DNA of 30,673 bases from Chara braunii (GCA_003427395.1 BFEA01000757.1:91617-122289), one strand, 5' to 3'. Numbered from the stretch's first letter, positions 8,603-17,955 are shown. A program made the numbers and translations. The notes: generated by a model from the letters alone, not told the origin.

Positions 8603-8697
8603 CAGAACTGCCCGGTAAACGGTAGGCAGAGAGAGAGAAGAGGACAACAAACGAGGGGCTGTAACAAACTGTTTCGTCGGAGTTTCACCGACTCATT
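8603..8697. repeat. Solo arm of the long foldback family at 30344
   Basis: From CAGAACTGCCC through GGTAGGCAGAGAG, GAGGGGCTGT and GTCGGAGTTTCACCGACTCA this matches the right arm of the 30344-30643 foldback in the same order and spacing. I cannot find the partner arm nearby, so this looks like a solo or broken copy. Confidence 0.8.
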
Positions 8698-8737
8698 ACG
8701 TATTTTTATGGGCATAAAAAAAACTATTTAAAATCCG

Positions 8738-8798
8738 GGTCCTCTCGTACCAGGGAAGGGTTCTCTCAATGCTCTCACGCCCACACCGGATATGGACG

Positions 8799-8829
<31 letters not shown>

Positions 8830-8882
8830 ACGTACCACTTTCATGGGCGAACAGCCCAACCCTTGGAACGTACTACCGCTCC
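8738..8882 (-). pseudogene. Organellar-type LSU rRNA 3' fragment (NUMT/NUPT)
   Basis: Read on the minus strand, about 145 bases match the 3' part of bacterial-type 23S rRNA. The stretch includes GTTGGGCTGTTCGCCCAT, GAGCTGGGTTCAGAACGTCG, TGAGACAGTTC and, at its end, the sarcin-ricin loop GTACGAGAGGACC. The cytosolic 25S/28S version differs clearly in these positions, so the source is mitochondrial or plastid rRNA. I lean to mitochondrial from the GGATATGGAC stretch, without certainty. The fragment is isolated and stops at both ends in unrelated AT-rich DNA, so it is an organelle-to-nucleus insertion, not a working rRNA gene. Confidence 0.9.
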
Positions 8883-9064
8883 TGGTTATAAATATTTAAA
8901 AAACAGGCAGCGGACGGGGCCTCATTGGGCGCAGCCACGGCCAACTTTTTCAGCTGCGGCGGCCGATAGAGGTCTTCCAAAACGACGATTCTATTATAAA
9001 CACACACTCACAAAAAAAAAAAAGAAAAAAAAAAGACAAGAACAAAAGAACAAAGGGCAAAAAA

Positions 9065-9430
9065 CAAAAACCGTGCTCAATTGTTACATATTCGTTCCCA
9101 CGCAGCGAAAGCTGAAAGTGATCCCAGAGAGCAGCACTCGGCTCGGCTCCATGGTCTGATGGCTTTGGACACCACCACCAACTTCCCTCCGTTTTGTGCT
9201 CGTGTTCTACTTTCCCCTCTTCACTCATTCAAAACCACAACAAAAAACCAAAAAAAAACAAAGAAACAAAAAAAACAACAACAACAAAAAAAAAAAACGT
9301 GCTCAATCGTGTCACATAAACGTTCCAACGCAGCGAAAGCCGAAAGTGATCCCAGAGAGTAGCATTCGCCTCGTTGGTCAGATGGCTTTTGGCACCAACA
9401 ACTATCTCCGTTTCTGTTGTAGCTTCCCCC
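9065..9430. repeat. 226-bp period partial tandem duplication with A-rich junction
   Basis: CGTGCTCAA at 9072 recurs at 9298. Downstream blocks (GCAGCGAAAG, GTGATCCCAGAGAG, CAGATGGCTTT or CTGATGGCTTT) repeat in the same order. The junction is an A-rich tract of about 60 bases with scattered C and G. Confidence 0.9.
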
Positions 9431-9551
9431 CTCTCTCTTCATGCATTCTTCTCCTCCCTCGCCGGCCCTCTCCCTCCTTTTCCGATTCTTCCTTATTGTC
9501 ATGTTGTCGACATACTGGAGCGCCACAAACCCCAAAAGCGAATCCGCAAAT
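9431..9551. other. Pyrimidine-rich intergenic sequence
   Basis: No coding or structural signal was seen. Confidence 0.4.
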
Positions 9552-9588
9552 CCATCTATCCATCCATCCATCCATCCATCCATTCATT
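9552..9588. repeat. (CATC)n microsatellite
   Basis: A tetranucleotide CATC/CCAT tract with one interruption at each end. Confidence 0.95.
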
Positions 9589-9982
9589 CTACACCTGTTG
9601 CTCGATCATCCTCCTGTCACTGAATTACTCGCTCCACATTGTATAGCCACCCACCCACCCTTCCAGGCCAGACCTTCCGGCCGACTCTATTCCCTCATCC
9701 GCCGCCAACGCTGCCATCCGTCTTTCGATGGCACCCCGTAGCCCTCCGATCATTCCTAGCACTGCACTGAAGGAATTCTTGCCTGCTGAGGGAGGAGGTT
9801 TATTCCACGCACAGCTGCGTGGGCGCAACAAACTTGGAACATCATTTCAACCGAGGACAGGACTTCCTCCTTCGTGTCGCCACAAACGTCGAACTATATC
9901 ATCATCATCCCAAGCAGGGATGTCTGGCGTGTAGTCGTTGACGTTGACGGGCGCAGCGCATGTATCAACCAACACATGACTT
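9589..9982. other. Intergenic, no gene seen
   Basis: Both strands have short open frames without recognisable protein content. Confidence 0.5.
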
Positions 9983-10048
9983 CCCTGCTGATTATCCGCA
10001 CCTACCCTGCTGATTATCCGCACCTACCCTGCTGATTCTCCGCACCTA
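9983..10048. repeat. 22-bp minisatellite, three units
   Basis: Three adjacent units of CCCTGCTGATTATCCGCACC plus TA. The third has TTC in place of TTA. Confidence 0.95.
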
Positions 10049-10217
10049 CCCATTCCTTATATCACTCTATAGAACATTTATTTCTACTATCTCTGCTCTT
10101 GAATTAATTTACTCAAAGCTCCCCACAACGAGAAGTTGCAACTGTATTCGTCAAAATACTGAGACCGGGTTTTTGAGGTTAGCTCGCCGTCCTTCGCAGG
10201 ATTGAAAACTCTTTGTC

Positions 10218-10442
10218 CCCGCCATTGCCATTGTCGCACGTGTGTCGCCCAGGATGTAAGGCGCCCCCGTCATTGTCGCCCGTGTGTCGCCCGTGTGTCG
10301 CCCAGGATGTAAGGGGGCCCCGCCATTGTCGCACGTGTGTCACCCAGAATGTAAGGGGCCCCCGCCATTCTCGCACGTGTGTCGCCTAGGATGCAAGGGG
10401 CCCCCGCCATTGTCGCACGTGTGTCGCCCAGGATGTAAGGGG
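10218..10442. repeat. 42-bp minisatellite, five units
   Basis: The landmark AGGATGTAAG (or a one-base variant) recurs at 10251, 10304, 10346, 10388 and 10430. Spacing is 42 bases except once 53, where an extra 11 bases (GTGTCGCCCGT) is duplicated. The unit holds CGCCATTGTCGCACGTGTG. The period is a multiple of three, which keeps both strands open, but no gene is implied. Units are contiguous with no spacers. Confidence 0.95.
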
Positions 10443-10594
10443 CATGCTGACTTGACGTCATCCTCACCTTCCTCCGCATTATCACCGGCAGTCTCTCAAG
10501 AGTGTTCCATAATGATGGCAACTAGAAACGAGGGTGGCGCTCGTCGAGGGACTTAACCCAACATCTGACGACACGAGCTGACGTGTCGACAGCC
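10443..10594. other. Short spacer, no gene seen
   Basis: No feature recognised. Confidence 0.4.
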
Positions 10595-10747
10595 ATGCCT
10601 CGCTCCACTACTCTCCACATGCGAAAACGACAATGAAAATAGGAAACGTACCTTTCCATGTATAAAAATAGGAATGTACCTTTCCATGTCTTGGCGGAGG
10701 ATTCAGTCTCATTTTGCGCTTTTGGAAAGTACTGGAGCGAGAGGCCC
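10595..10747 (+). mobile_element. MITE family 'GCTCC', copy 2, with internal 27-bp duplication
   Basis: The ends CCTCGCTCCACTACTCTCCA and the reverse complement of the right end (CCTCTCGCTCCAGTACTTTC) match. Inside, AAAATAGGAA and GTACCTTTCCATGT occur twice in tandem, which accounts for its greater length. The internal block AGGATTCAGTCTCATTTTGC aligns with the other two copies. Confidence 0.85.
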
Positions 10748-10832
10748 AACGCTAACGCTAGCATGAAAGAAATGTTGGTTAGATTCGACAAAGAACGAAA
10801 AACTCCGGAAACGAACGCGTTTAAATTCCAGA

Positions 10833-10872
<40 letters not shown>
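10833..10872. repeat. (AAT)n microsatellite
   Basis: About 13 AAT units. Confidence 0.97.
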
Positions 10873-10874
<2 letters not shown>

Positions 10875-11058
10875 GATAATGTGAACAAAGTATCGATTCA
10901 AAACCACGGGAAAGACAGCTTTCCCTCCCCGTCTCTCCTTGCCTGTGCCACGTTCGGTGTCATCAAGCAATTACTGCCACGCAAGTAATACTTGGCTCTC
11001 TCCGGAAATGCCCAACGAACGCGCGGGGGTTGTCTGTCAAAGGGCGGTTCCACACCGA
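10873..11058. other. Spacer, no gene seen
   Basis: No feature recognised. Confidence 0.4.
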
Positions 11059-11104
11059 CCAACCAACCAACCAACCAACCAACCAACCCAACAACAACAA
11101 CAAC
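11059..11104. repeat. (CCAA)n(CAA)n microsatellite
   Basis: About seven CCAA units followed by about five CAA units. Confidence 0.95.
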
Positions 11105-11747
11105 GCTTGCATTGTCATCACGTAACGTGAATGAGTTACCTCCACTATTCCCTTCCGCCCACTCGTCGCCCCCCCTCTTGTCTAAACCCTAATTAATCCT
11201 CACCGCATTTCAGATTTCAAAACCACTCAGCCACAAGCTACACGATCCTCTCTCCTTAAGCTCTCTCTCTCCTGTCGCCTCTCTGACATCAGACACAGTC
11301 ACCGATTACCATTTCTCTGACTTCACGTTGACCTTCCTTGCCTCTACCCTCCACTTGTCGATTACCATTTCCAAACATATCCCTCAAATCAACTCTCTCT
11401 CGGTCGACCGAACTTCACCGCAAGCTTCTCCCTGGTGATCAGCCACGATAACATGATGGACTTACAGTATTTCCAACGACTGCACAAGAAGCAGGCATAC
11501 ATCACCGCCGATCGATCTATTTATAGATTCGAGCTCCGTATTTCACATCGCCTCATTTCTCACCTCACCTCAAGATAAAATACGCCGCCGGCCCAAATCC
11601 AACCATCCCAGCTCTTCTCTAGACTGAACCCTTAGCAGCTACTGGGAATTGGAAATTGGAAATTGGGCGATGACCCGAAAAAAAACACAACCCCATTCAG
11701 AGACTCAAGCGCACAAGAGGAAAATTGGAAATGAATTTACCGCATCG
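11105..11747. other. Intergenic, no gene seen
   Basis: C/T-biased sequence with ATTACCATTTC occurring twice (about 11304 and 11361), and GGAAATT-type triplication at about 11645-11665. No gene recognised. Confidence 0.5.
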
Positions 11748-11972
11748 GACCTCTTCTCTCTCCGCCGCGTAGTCAATTCAATGGGATGGGAATCATCGAC
11801 GGATGAGAAACTACGATCGAGGACACAGAAAACGACGGACGGACCGACGGACTGACAGATTTTGACCTTCTCTCCCCGCCGCGTAGTCAATTCAATGGGG
11901 ATGGGAATCATCGACGGATGAGAAACTACCATCCAGGACCCAGAAAACGACGGACCGACGGACTGACATAAT
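11748..11972. repeat. 114-bp tandem duplication, two units
   Basis: CCGCCGCGTAGTCAATTCAA occurs at 11762 and 11876, and the surrounding sequence repeats through GACGGATGAGAAACTAC and CGACGGACTGACA. There are few differences between units. The first unit carries an extra GACGGAC. Confidence 0.95.
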
Positions 11973-12497
11973 TTGATGAATTTCACGAAGGGAATATAAT
12001 TATTATTACTGAACTATCTAAATAAGTAAAACCCAGGTAAATTCAATCTTGTGTCTAATCTGGGCTGCTTAGTCCGATAATACCTCAAGGCCATCGCCCT
12101 TTTAAAAAAAACAAAAAATAAGTAAAACCCAACGACGACGGAAAATCTACCATATACAATGATAAATCAATCAACTCGGGCAGAATCAAACGATTAACAG
12201 AGGGACAAATGTTGAATCAAATGATTGACAGAGGTACAAATGTTGAATCAAAGGGTGGTGAGAGAGAGGAGGAGCTTCTTCTGCACCCTTCCTGCTGATC
12301 AGCTTTCACTAAACGACAGAAAAAACGCACACCTAAGGTTTCAAACGTTATTCGTCAAAAAAGACCCTAACTCGAGCCTGCGCCCCCGCAATACTCTTAT
12401 TCCGGGGCCAAGAGATTTGGTGTTTTCTCCCTCTCTCATCACCGCCAAGAAGAAGATTCTACAATCTTTCCTCCTTTCTCCCCATCGTGGCCCCCCC

Positions 12498-12498
<1 letters not shown>
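11973..12498. other. Intergenic, no gene seen
   Basis: Two related segments around GACAAATGTTGAATCAAA (about 12204) and GTACAAATGTTGAATCAAA (about 12234) form a short direct repeat of about 30 bp. No gene recognised. Confidence 0.5.

Positions 12499-12537
<39 letters not shown>
12499..12537. repeat. Homopolymer C run of 39 bases
   Basis: A pure C tract, preceded by seven C and one T. The minus strand is therefore poly(G) and could form G-quadruplexes. Length in an assembly is unreliable. Confidence 0.95.
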
Positions 12538-12540
<3 letters not shown>

Positions 12541-12675
12541 TCTTCCCCGGTCGAAATTCTCTACACAAAACAGATACTTCTTACCTCTTGAACTGGCATT
12601 GGGATTACCCATCTCGCGCAGTGGGGTCTAAAAGCCTTGAGGCTCTCGTACATGCGCAAGCCCGGCTACCCCTCG

Positions 12676-12725
12676 ACACGACCGATGACAATAGATTTGC
12701 ACACGACCGATGACAATAGATTTGC
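12676..12725. repeat. 25-bp tandem duplication
   Basis: Two adjacent identical units containing CACGACCGATGACAATAGAT. Confidence 0.95.
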
Positions 12726-13373
12726 GTGACACCACGACATTTCGACAAACGGTCATCTTGTTGAGAACAGCTGTAGATATCAAACAAGTTTCCCAATTTG
12801 CCGTGTTCTCTCATTCTCCGATTTACGCCTCCCCCTCCCCCTAACCCACATTGCACCCTAAGTTGCCTCAACTCGTACCGCCGCCATCTCATCCAGTCCA
12901 CGAATCCGATTCCCGCGTCCACCCCACCCACACTGCGCCCTAACTTGCCTCAACTCGTTCCGCCGCTATCTCCTCCACTCCCCCTCTCTCCCCTAACCCC
13001 CACTCTCTCCGCTACCACCACCACCACCCTCCTCCCGCTTCCACCTTTTCCCTCCGCTGCGCCCCACCCACCCCTAGCCTCCCTTCTGTACACTCACATC
13101 TCCTCGTACGTATCCCTCGATAGCTCAGCAATAGAATTGTCATCAAAACACTCAATACACCCAGCATCCCACATTCCACATTGCGAGCCAATTGGCGACT
13201 AATCATGTCTTCCTCAAGTGCTCAACATCACTCCTTCATAAACAAAATGCCTCGCTCGCGTCAACCGACGACCAAAACGTAGAACATGGCAGCGGCAGCG
13301 ACCACTCATCCTGTCTCTCCATCCTCCGCATGCGTTCTCCTCACATTGGCCCGACGCCAGCCATTTCGCTGTG
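12726..13373. other. C/T-rich intergenic sequence
   Basis: Strongly C-rich plus strand, with two related segments (TTGCCTCAACTCGTACCGCC near 12863 and TTGCCTCAACTCGTTCCGCC near 12944) about 81 bases apart. Open frames here are Pro-rich composition artefacts. Confidence 0.5.
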
Positions 13374-13400
13374 GCAGCAGCAGCAGCAGCAGCAGCAGCA
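13374..13400. repeat. (CAG)n microsatellite
   Basis: About nine CAG units. Confidence 0.95.
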
Positions 13401-13465
13401 TTCATCCCTACATTTCGCCCCGCGGCGAGGAATCGAATTCACTCGCAAAGGCCCAGGGGGAGCGA

Positions 13466-13469
<4 letters not shown>

Positions 13470-13510
<41 letters not shown>
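13470..13510. repeat. (GA)n microsatellite
   Basis: About 20 AG/GA units. Confidence 0.96.
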
Positions 13511-13511
<1 letters not shown>

Positions 13512-13720
13512 ATGCGGCGAAGCGCGCAGCCAAAGAGCAAAACTGTGTAACTACGTAATACTAATATAATCAAAAATGATTTCCTGCTGTCTGATGTGCC
13601 TACCAAAGTGCGCCGTCGGTAAGCTAAAGCTACACTGGACTAGGCGAGGAGATGGGACGCGGCGGGTTTGCCCGCGCGGGAGAGTGAGAGAGGAGAGAGA
13701 GAGACAAGGCCCCTGCTCTG

Positions 13721-16700
13721 CTAGCGCTCTCCGAGCCTCTCAAGTAAGAGGGTTTTCATGTTCAACGCCACCCGCGAGGCATTTACCACCATGAAGCCGT
13801 GCTGCTTGTTCCACTTCATGCCGCCCATGTCAAATTCAAACTCGTACGGTTCCATTTCATCGGGAAAATCCGAGTGGTAATCAAGCCCGAGCGCAAATGA
13901 CATCATCCTGAAGCAGAAATTAAACATGGTGGAGTCCGCATGGTAGATGGCAGGAGGTACGACCATCTCGTACAGAATGGTTCCCGATCTTGCCGCCAAT
14001 ATGTTCGTGAAACCCGCTCCGTGCGGGCCGATGATTACACTCGCCTTCGCAAAGAGAGCCCAGACCTGCACCTGACTCAACCTTACCGAGTCGTCATACA
14101 CCTCCAATCTCAACGGTAGTCTGATTCTCATTCTCGGTTCATCGAGCCTACCCGCCAAGATGGCTTTCAAGTTCCTTCGCTCATCGACATCTCCAATCCC
14201 TAAAGAGGAAAGAGGAGAACGCCGCGGCCGAGGAGGAGGAGAAGGGGGTGAAGGAGATCTCGGCGTCGGCGCCGCCTTGCCCGGCGGTACGTCCTCGTCT
14301 AATAAGCGGGATGCTGCTATCCCGGCGGCGGCGGTGGCATCTCGTCCGTTGATCTCATTCACCACTTTCCCCAGCTCCTCAACAAGTTCATCATGGTTCG
14401 CTATCCTCCTCTCTGCTGACCTCTTAATCAACAGGATCGTTGACCCCATCGAGGCACCGCTACCATCATTATCCCCACTCGTCAGAATTGCACCGTTTCT
14501 CTCTTCACCCGTAATCCCCCCCCCACCGTTCACCCCCTCTTTCGCATCAGAGTTTTTAGACCCGTCATCTGCCGAGGAAGAGTTGAAGGTGAGCAGCCGC
14601 GCCTCTGTTTGCCCCAACAATCGCCGCCTACCTTCGTTCTCGTTCACCCTTTCTCCATTTCTGACATCATCTCCATCACTGCCCACAACAGCCAATGTCT
14701 CGCGAATTCGTTTCCTCTCCTGCCCATCAACCACGACGATGTTTCCATCCCCATGTTCTCTACGTGGCTGCTGCTGTCCCATGCCGCCTCCTTCTTCCCC
14801 CCCTCCCCCCTTCCCTTTCCCGTTCTCCCCTAGGGGAGAAGAAGGAGAGTAAGGACGAGCAAGAAAAGAGCCGTCGCGCTCTTCCCTCGCGCTGGCGCCT
14901 TCCTCCGCCACTCTACCGCGCCCCCGGTCTCTTCCGTACTCTTCTTCGCTCGTTATCGCCGAGCGCGCCTGCTGTCGAATCAGGTTTCGCAATCGAGAGC
15001 CGTACAAGCCGTACAACCACTGCGCGTAGAAGCAGTAGCCTTCTGCGACGACCACCTCTTCCTCCGCGTACACATCGCCTCCCACCACACGCGACCTGTT
15101 TATCCCGAGCGTTTCCAGAATGTTCAACGCTGATTCTGTCGGCTTAAGGTCGTGCTTGTTTTCCTCTGATACGATCAGCCAGCTATCATCCACCGTCGTG
15201 TGCACATAGATCTCGGGGTCGTCCATCAGCTCTCTGTAGTACCCCATCAGTTGCCCCCCCGCCTCTGCAATCTCGTGGTGAATACCGGGCCAAACATGGT
15301 CGATCACGAATACCTTCTTGTACCGTCTTCTCTCCTTCGCTATTTCCGGGTAGATGGCCGGCAAAGGAGCACGGCGACACATACCTCGAAAGTCGAACAT
15401 GACGTCATCATTATATATCTGCCCGTGTTTGGTGACGAAGGCTCCCCCGGCGAATCTGACCAGATAAGGGTGGCGTTGCTTGCCCTCAAAGGCTGCGACG
15501 AACCGCCCACCTCCCGTTCTCTGCTCCTCCCTCATCTGCCTGTCAGCTTCGAGACAGTCGCGCGGCGTGAACCGCTCGGTGTAACAGAAAGCCGGGAAAA
15601 TCGGCGTTTTCGGTCCTCCGTTCTCACAAAGAAGGTCCGTCCTCATCGCGGTCCTCAACAGACTTCCATCCGCACATGCGAGACAACGAGCCAAAGCCAT
15701 CGACGCGTACTTACCAGACATGTCCCTGAACGTTTTCACGTCCGCATTCAGAGCCTGCTCCTCCGGTGTGAGCGGCATTGGCCAAACTTCGACCTTCTTC
15801 ATTCCAGATCGTCGTCTCCTCGTTCCGTTGACGTAAGATAGAAGAGCGTCGTAGTGCTCTAACAGCCTTCTCCGGCCGAAAATAGGGTGATCGGTCACCA
15901 CCGCCTTCTCCTCGTCAGCCTCCTTAGTGATGATCCCGCCATCCTCTTCCCTTTCCTTCGATTCGGCTGTCCCTACTCGCGGGGAGGGTCGGCCTTTCGC
16001 TAAGGCCGGAGGCGCCCATATCTGCGGCGGCGGCGGCGGGTTCGTACCCACTCCGTTCTTCGCCGCCGCCTGCGACTGCTTCTCCACCTCAATCTTTGGC
16101 ACCCTACGCTCCTCCGTCGTTCTCTCCTCTCTTCTTCTGTTCACCGCATCGGCTCTGGCCTTGCTGCCGACGACGATGAAACCATTCTCATTGCGACGTT
16201 GGTCCTCGCCGGTGGTAGTGACGATGTCGACGCCATCCTCCTCCTCCGTCTCTTCCTTCACGTGTTCCTTGCTACTGCCGTTGGCACGGATAAACGTGGT
16301 GTCATCCAGTGCGAATCGACGAACCCTATCCTCCCCGCCATCGCCGTCGCCAACGCCCCTCCTGACGTCATTACTAGCGAAGCCTTTGGATGTGTCGCGG
16401 CGGAGATTATTCACATTCACTCCCCCCTTGTCGCGCTCGCCTCGGTGCCTCTCCACCCCGACCCGGTCGAGCTCCAACTCTCCTCGATGCCCCTCAACGT
16501 CGTCGTTCCTTCTCTCGTCGCCCCTCGACGGAAGCTGTCCTCTTCGCAAAGACGGCCACACGTAGGCAGATACCATTACAAAACCCAACAACACGAACAC
16601 AACGAGTCTCCGTCTGCGGCGAGAAATGAGAGGCCCTGTCCTCACTCTCCTGCCCTGAGCACCCCACGCGCCCAATCCGCCGTCTGAGATCCCTACTCTC

Positions 16701-16744
16701 CTCCCCCCTACTCCTCGTAATGGCTGCCGCCATTCCGACTTCAT
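13721..16744 (-). CDS. GT61 (DUF563) glycosyltransferase, type II membrane protein
   Basis: An uninterrupted 1007-codon frame, ATG at 16744-16742 and TAG at 13723-13721. The N-terminus has an Arg-rich patch (residues 42-46) and then one hydrophobic segment (about 47-66, LVVFVLLGFVMVSAYVW), the topology of a Golgi type II enzyme. A low-complexity charged stem follows to about residue 320. GT61 blocks are recognisable: about 323-600 (KKVFVIDHVWPGIHHEIAE, LGINRSRVVGGDVYAEE), about 765-800 (ILLIKRSAERRIANHDELVE), and about 855-1007, with LRLEVYDD and the family signature GPHGAGFTN at 906-914. Low-complexity inserts separate the blocks (about 605-765 and 800-850), so the protein is nearly twice the usual 350-600 residues. 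Known plant GT61 enzymes transfer xylose or arabinose to glycans from UDP-sugars in the Golgi. The acceptor here cannot be told. The inserts could contain unspliced introns, although the frame stays open. The next upstream 150 bases show no obvious promoter motif. Confidence 0.9.
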   Translation of the reverse strand: MKSEWRQPLRGVGGRRVGISDGGLGAWGAQGRRVRTGPLISRRRRRLVVFVLLGFVMVSAYVWPSLRRGQLPSRGDERRNDDVEGHRGELELDRVGVERHRGERDKGGVNVNNLRRDTSKGFASNDVRRGVGDGDGGEDRVRRFALDDTTFIRANGSSKEHVKEETEEEDGVDIVTTTGEDQRRNENGFIVVGSKARADAVNRRREERTTEERRVPKIEVEKQSQAAAKNGVGTNPPPPPQIWAPPALAKGRPSPRVGTAESKEREEDGGIITKEADEEKAVVTDHPIFGRRRLLEHYDALLSYVNGTRRRRSGMKKVEVWPMPLTPEEQALNADVKTFRDMSGKYASMALARCLACADGSLLRTAMRTDLLCENGGPKTPIFPAFCYTERFTPRDCLEADRQMREEQRTGGGRFVAAFEGKQRHPYLVRFAGGAFVTKHGQIYNDDVMFDFRGMCRRAPLPAIYPEIAKERRRYKKVFVIDHVWPGIHHEIAEAGGQLMGYYRELMDDPEIYVHTTVDDSWLIVSEENKHDLKPTESALNILETLGINRSRVVGGDVYAEEEVVVAEGYCFYAQWLYGLYGSRLRNLIRQQARSAITSEEEYGRDRGRGRVAEEGASAREERDGSFLARPYSPSSPLGENGKGKGGGGEEGGGMGQQQPRREHGDGNIVVVDGQERKRIRETLAVVGSDGDDVRNGERVNENEGRRRLLGQTEARLLTFNSSSADDGSKNSDAKEGVNGGGGITGEERNGAILTSGDNDGSGASMGSTILLIKRSAERRIANHDELVEELGKVVNEINGRDATAAAGIAASRLLDEDVPPGKAAPTPRSPSPPSPPPRPRRSPLSSLGIGDVDERRNLKAILAGRLDEPRMRIRLPLRLEVYDDSVRLSQVQVWALFAKASVIIGPHGAGFTNILAARSGTILYEMVVPPAIYHADSTMFNFCFRMMSFALGLDYHSDFPDEMEPYEFEFDMGGMKWNKQHGFMVVNASRVALNMKTLLLERLGER

Positions 16745-16994
16745 CCTGTGTCACGGCCACGTCAATCGGCGGTAAGCGCAAGTTCATGGGCTGCAGCTGA
16801 GCATATGAACCACGCCGCCGCCGTTCGAGTTAACCGGACTCCACCTCGTTCATGGTGACAGCGTTGGGGATGGGGATGATGACCACCGCCGAACCGAATG
16901 AATGTGTTCGTTGGCAGTTATTACAGTAGTAGTATTATGTACTAAAGGAATCAAGCATTCTGAGCGATTCAAGAATGCATCGCCGCCAACTGCC
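16745..16994. other. 5' flank of the GT61 gene
   Basis: This should hold the promoter and 5' UTR of the minus-strand gene. I see no convincing TATA box or other motif. Confidence 0.4.
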
Positions 16995-17162
16995 CCAGCT
17001 CAGGCCGAGATCCCGCTGGCAAAGAAGATTGTTGGAATAACACGTTTTCGTGGAGAGGTGCAAAAGCAAAAGATTGTGATTGATCTGCTTTTCGGCTGGC
17101 ATCTCTGTGCGGAACGCGCCCAATCCTCTTCTTTGCCAGTGAGATCTCGCCCTCAGCGTTGG
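16995..17162. repeat. Foldback element upstream of GT61
   Basis: The left arm (GAGATCCCGCTGGCAAAGAAG, 17007 onward) is the imperfect reverse complement of the right arm (CTTCTTTGCCAGTGAGATCTC, about 17128-17148). Pairing extends over about 35-40 bases with some 80 bases between. It is MITE-like, with no second copy seen in the window. Confidence 0.75.
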
Positions 17163-17190
17163 TACACCCCGGAACTGTTGAGCTACGGAG

Positions 17191-17310
17191 GCGCGCTCCA
17201 CTACTCTCCAAATTTGCAAAATGAGACCGAATCTTCCCCTAGAACATGGACAGGTGAGCGGCCATATTTTTTTGTCTTCTGTGCATGTCGAGAGAAGTGG
17301 AGCGAGGGCC
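17191..17310 (-). mobile_element. MITE family 'GCTCC', copy 3
   Basis: Its reverse complement aligns with copy 1 along its whole length: CCTCGCTCCACTTCTCTCGA, then GACATGCACAGAAGACAAA, GTCCATGTTCTAG, AAGATTCGGTCTCATTTTGC, and ends GGAGAGTAGTGGAGCGCG. The terminal repeats are about 15-20 bases. Together with copies 1 and 2 this defines a family. Confidence 0.85.
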
Positions 17311-17611
17311 ACACACCTGAATTCGAACTTCTCAACAAGCGGATGAATGAATGGATTGCCACGAGCAAACTGCGAAACGGCGAGAAGAAGAAAGACCTCC
17401 AATGGAGCGGACGCCTGCAGCAGAAGGCGTACCCAAAGGGGTCAACGTGCAGTCGCCGGTCGCCGGTCGCCGGTCACCGGACGTGGGGCGTTGGGCGGGA
17501 GAAGGCGACGGTTGTCGAGCACGAGAAAATGTACGTGCGGCCACATAAATTTCGGGAGTGGCGTTGCGCGCCGCGCAAGTCTCTGAGCGCGACGCTAGTG
17601 GTATGGCCATC
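17311..17611. other. Spacer, no gene seen
   Basis: Contains a short tandem run of GTCGCCG/GTCACCG units near 17450-17480. A 326-codon plus-strand frame covers 16902-17882, but it runs through foldbacks and a MITE and has no domain signal. Confidence 0.4.
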
Positions 17612-17955
17612 GCCGCACGGCGCACGAAACACGAAGGGAACGAGTGCATGTGCTCGCACAGGGCTGCAAAATGCGTTTGTGACTCTTCTTGGTGAGCAGA
17701 TGGGAGATGCACTTGGTCTCGTTTTTCGTTTCGTGTTCCGTGCGGCGAGCCCCTACAGGCGGTCCCCACACGGCACACGAAACGAAAAAACGAGACGAGC
17801 GCATCTTCCCACAGAAGACGGACAGTTTCGTCCATTTATTATAAATAGCAACTTTCGTCTCGTGTGCCGTTCTGCTACGTAGTCCCTATAAACGAGATGA
17901 GCGCATCTTCCCACAGTAGAGGGACAGATTCGTCCATTTACTACAAATAGTAACT
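17612..17955. repeat. Nested foldback and direct-repeat cluster
   Basis: GCCGCACGG and CACGAAAC motifs occur in alternating orientation. The stretch at 17702-17752 (GATGCACTTGGTCTCG, TTTCGTTTCGTG) is reverse-complemented by 17760-17810 (CACGAAACGAAAAAACGAGA, GCGCATC). It is also reverse-complemented imperfectly by 17612-17655. A second direct repeat holds GAGCGCATCTTCCCACAG and TTCGTCCATTTA at 17796-17845 and 17899-17945. This looks like two or three inserted copies of one inverted-repeat element. Confidence 0.8.

Noticed and set aside
8738-8882. Cytosolic 25S rRNA fragment
   Set aside because: GGGCTGTTCGCCCAT and GTTCAGAACGTCG are bacterial/organellar in type. The cytosolic version differs there.
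10218-10442. CRISPR-like array
   Set aside because: The 42-bp units are contiguous with no spacers, and the window is eukaryotic. It is a minisatellite.
12225-13202. Pro-rich frames around the poly(C) tract
   Set aside because: They are composition artefacts of C-rich sequence, with no conserved blocks.
14160-16687. Several long plus-strand frames (14160-14852, 15200-15841, 15927-16565, 16199-16687)
   Set aside because: All are antisense shadows of the GC-rich GT61 gene.
16902-17882. 326-codon plus-strand frame
   Set aside because: It runs across a foldback, a MITE and a nested repeat cluster and shows no domain. It is open by composition.
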